From assembly GCA_003427395.1 (NCBI GenBank), contig BFEA01000032.1, positions 2,182,030 to 2,246,029 of the forward strand: a stretch of DNA of 64,000 bases. The letters run 5' to 3'. Within the stretch, counting starts at the first letter, position 1, and every line of letters starts with the position of its first letter. A program made the position numbers and the translations under genes. Below the pieces are notes generated by a model. That model made no database searches. It was not told the DNA's origin and saw only the letters and a program-made list of their open reading frames with translations. Of the stretch, positions 61,915 through 64,000 are shown piece after piece. Source of the DNA: Chara braunii. Its lineage: Eukaryota > Streptophyta > Charophyceae > Charales > Characeae.

Positions 61915-64000
61915 CTCCTTCGCACCTTGTCACACATTCGAGCGTTTTCCAGGTTGGTTGTGTATGATAGTAATTTCCCCCCTGCTTCTAGTCTCTGTCC
62001 GGAAATTTGTCTTTTCTTGAGTGGCAGTAAGTGTGAGGATTCGGCTCCTCGGCAGGCCTAGGCCCTAAGGGGCCCATTTTGCATGTGTGCCCGCCCTAAG
62101 TGAAGGCGGGCCCATTGTTGTCTATTTCGCATTTTCAGCAGTATGCACGACAGGCAGTTGGGAGGCGTAACCAAACGGGGCCCAGGGCAGTAGCAGCAGA
62201 GGCCCAGCTATGGAGGGCCTACCGGAAGCTTCTGGGCATTGGCCCAGCCCAGCCAGGCGGCACACCAGGCCAGACACCTTCCATATAGGAAAGTGCCTGC
62301 TGCCTGGCCAGGCATTGGGCCATTTGTGCGGCAGTGCTGCTTGAGCCTGCACTCGCGTGCTGTAGGCTGCGCTAGGCAAGGTGTTCGTGCACGTGTGGTC
62401 GTGTGAGTAGGGCACTGCTGAGGGCAGTGCCATAGCCCGTCTTCCATAGACGGCTGAGCTTAGGTGTACAGCAAGGTGTAGTGGTGGTGCTCGTGTAAGA
62501 GGAAGGAGACGTGGGTGAAAGACAAGAGAGAGAGAGAGAGAGAGAGAGAGGAGGAGGATGACGTGAGGGCACATACCTGGTCTTGGCGATAGTTTGCATG
62601 GGTCGACATCTTCATGTACTCTGGTTCTGCTGCTGACGTCAACAAGTGCATTGCCAATTCGGAGGTTGGAAGTAGCTACGTGATAGTAGTCTGGGAGTTG
62701 AGCGCCAAGTAGGGGAAGGACTCTGGACACTTATGTTGGTGATGGCGAGGCGAGAGTATGCTCTCATTGACACTTGGATTCAGTGTTCTGGTTCTTCATT
62801 GGTGTAATATCTGTGCATTTCTGCTTTCTGGACATTGCGAGACTTCTTGGCTTTCAATGCGATTTTGCAATCTGAAATCCGCCATCTCGCTATCGCTCAT
62901 TTTCCTTGCAATTTGGTATCGGAGCTGGTTCAAAGTACACTTGCTGGTTCTTCGCAATAGCTGTTCGGTGCTTCGCTTGTGATGGTGGGGCTGTGATAAC
63001 GCTTGTGCGTTGAATGTGGGGCGGCCCAGGGTCATGTGGGCGTGCCAGGAAGGCTATGTGGTGACATTGGGGTGTACGCTGGATGATGAGAACTTGCTGA
63101 TGTGGTGTTTAACCCGAGGTGGAACTGAATTTTGCTGTTTGTTGTGCCAAGTAAAAGACCTGTCATCATAAATGCACGTCAGGTTGCTGGTGAGAAGTCT
63201 GTGGTTGGGTGCAGCATTATGAGGTACGTTGCTCTCATCCGTGTCTACCCTCTTCATTGCTTCCTACCATGAGGAAGTGAGTTCTGTCTTGAGAGTCCTC
63301 TCGATGTGAGCTGTCACGAGCGCTCAACCTTGAGAGTCGACATTCTTTCTGGGCAGCAAGCTGGTGGGAGACGGGTGAAGCCTCTGAAAGGCCTTGGATG
63401 AAGCACTCGGGTCACGGTCAACCCGCTGGGACTAGTACACGTTTTTTGCCACAAGTCCTTGGTTCTGCTTGCTGCGCTGATAGAGATCATGCTGGGCATG
63501 CCAGGCCTATAAGAGACGCATACCAGACCGTGTATTAATATTTTGAGCGGATTTGAATTGAATCCTGGCTGTGATCGTAGTCCTGTCTGTGGTGTTAAAT
63601 ACTTCCTGAGGACCTTGGGGGCTGTACTTAAACTGCCTCTTGATCAGCCAGATCAATTGGATGTAAGGCTTGTTGCATGCAAGGATAAAGAAAATGCAGG
63701 GCTGGCAGGCTTAGTAAAGGCTTGGGGCACAGGGGTGGGCCGGATTGCACACCTTTAGTCACACTGCTCAACCAGATGCTCAGGACGTAGACATAAGTGC
63801 TACTCAAGAAGGATATAGGGAGGAGGTTCCGATTCTGGCAAACTGTTCGCCTCTGAATTAATTTTATTAAATTTATTTGCCATCCGGCATGCATTTCCAC
63901 AGGTGATTTATTTATGTTTTTGATTATTTAGTTGTTAGGGAGTTGGTTAATAACTAACAGATAGATGCAGATAGAATAGTACATTCCATGCTGCACTGCA
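61915..64000. other. Presumed NOT2 intron 8, no exon seen
   Basis: Contains (GA)n at 62525-62553 and otherwise unique-looking sequence. I searched by eye for an exon encoding YNRGW and the rest of the NOT domain and found none. Short frames here match nothing I know. Confidence 0.45.

Overview
The window reads as nuclear DNA from a streptophyte with a large, repeat-rich genome, either a charophyte alga of Chara type or an early-diverging land plant. The evidence is one plant-type gene, NOT2/VIP2 of the CCR4-NOT complex, with canonical GT-AG introns of 1.2 to 4.3 kb, together with degenerate LINE elements, dense dinucleotide repeats and an assembly gap of 129 N. The taxon is inferred; the plant-type NOT2 protein is the firm part.

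Layout. From 1 to 4.2 kb lies an array of about 19 direct copies of a fragment that matches U2 snRNA (about nt 25-78), each set in A-rich, GC-rich, (GA)n and C-rich linkers. From 4.2 to 14 kb there is intergenic DNA with tandem repeats (5.7-6.8 kb, 8.2 kb, 10.2-10.8 kb), compound microsatellites and a 113-bp foldback MITE at 8.44 kb. From 14 to 22 kb there is a decayed LINE whose 5' part is inverted relative to its 3' part, with about 3.8 kb of unrelated AT-rich repeats between its reverse transcriptase and a LINE C-terminal segment. At 23.1 kb sits a 3'-truncated U2 copy on the minus strand with an A tract. From 23.4 to 28 kb there is a second, better preserved but dead LINE (ORF1, endonuclease, reverse transcriptase), followed at 28.2 kb by a U6-like sequence. 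From 28.3 to 39.6 kb no gene is recognised: there is a second MITE copy at 33.2 kb, pyrimidine-rich DNA at 35.4-38 kb and the N gap at 37.14-37.27 kb.

From 39.9 kb to the right edge the plus strand carries NOT2. Eight exons join in consistent phase (39904-58734) and encode 596 codons. The last NOT-domain exons are not found and probably lie beyond the window. The introns hold a roughly 180-bp satellite with embedded (GT)n(GA)n, a 1.2-kb inverted-repeat element, many two-copy tandem duplications, and two U6 retropseudogenes with target-site duplications.

The unifying theme is retroposed or amplified spliceosomal snRNA sequence: the U2 array, a solitary truncated U2 and three U6-derived copies, in a window that also holds remnants of endonuclease/reverse-transcriptase LINEs that could have supplied the machinery. 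I saw no tRNA, rRNA or CRISPR locus. Most long open frames here are artefacts of pyrimidine-rich or microsatellite DNA.
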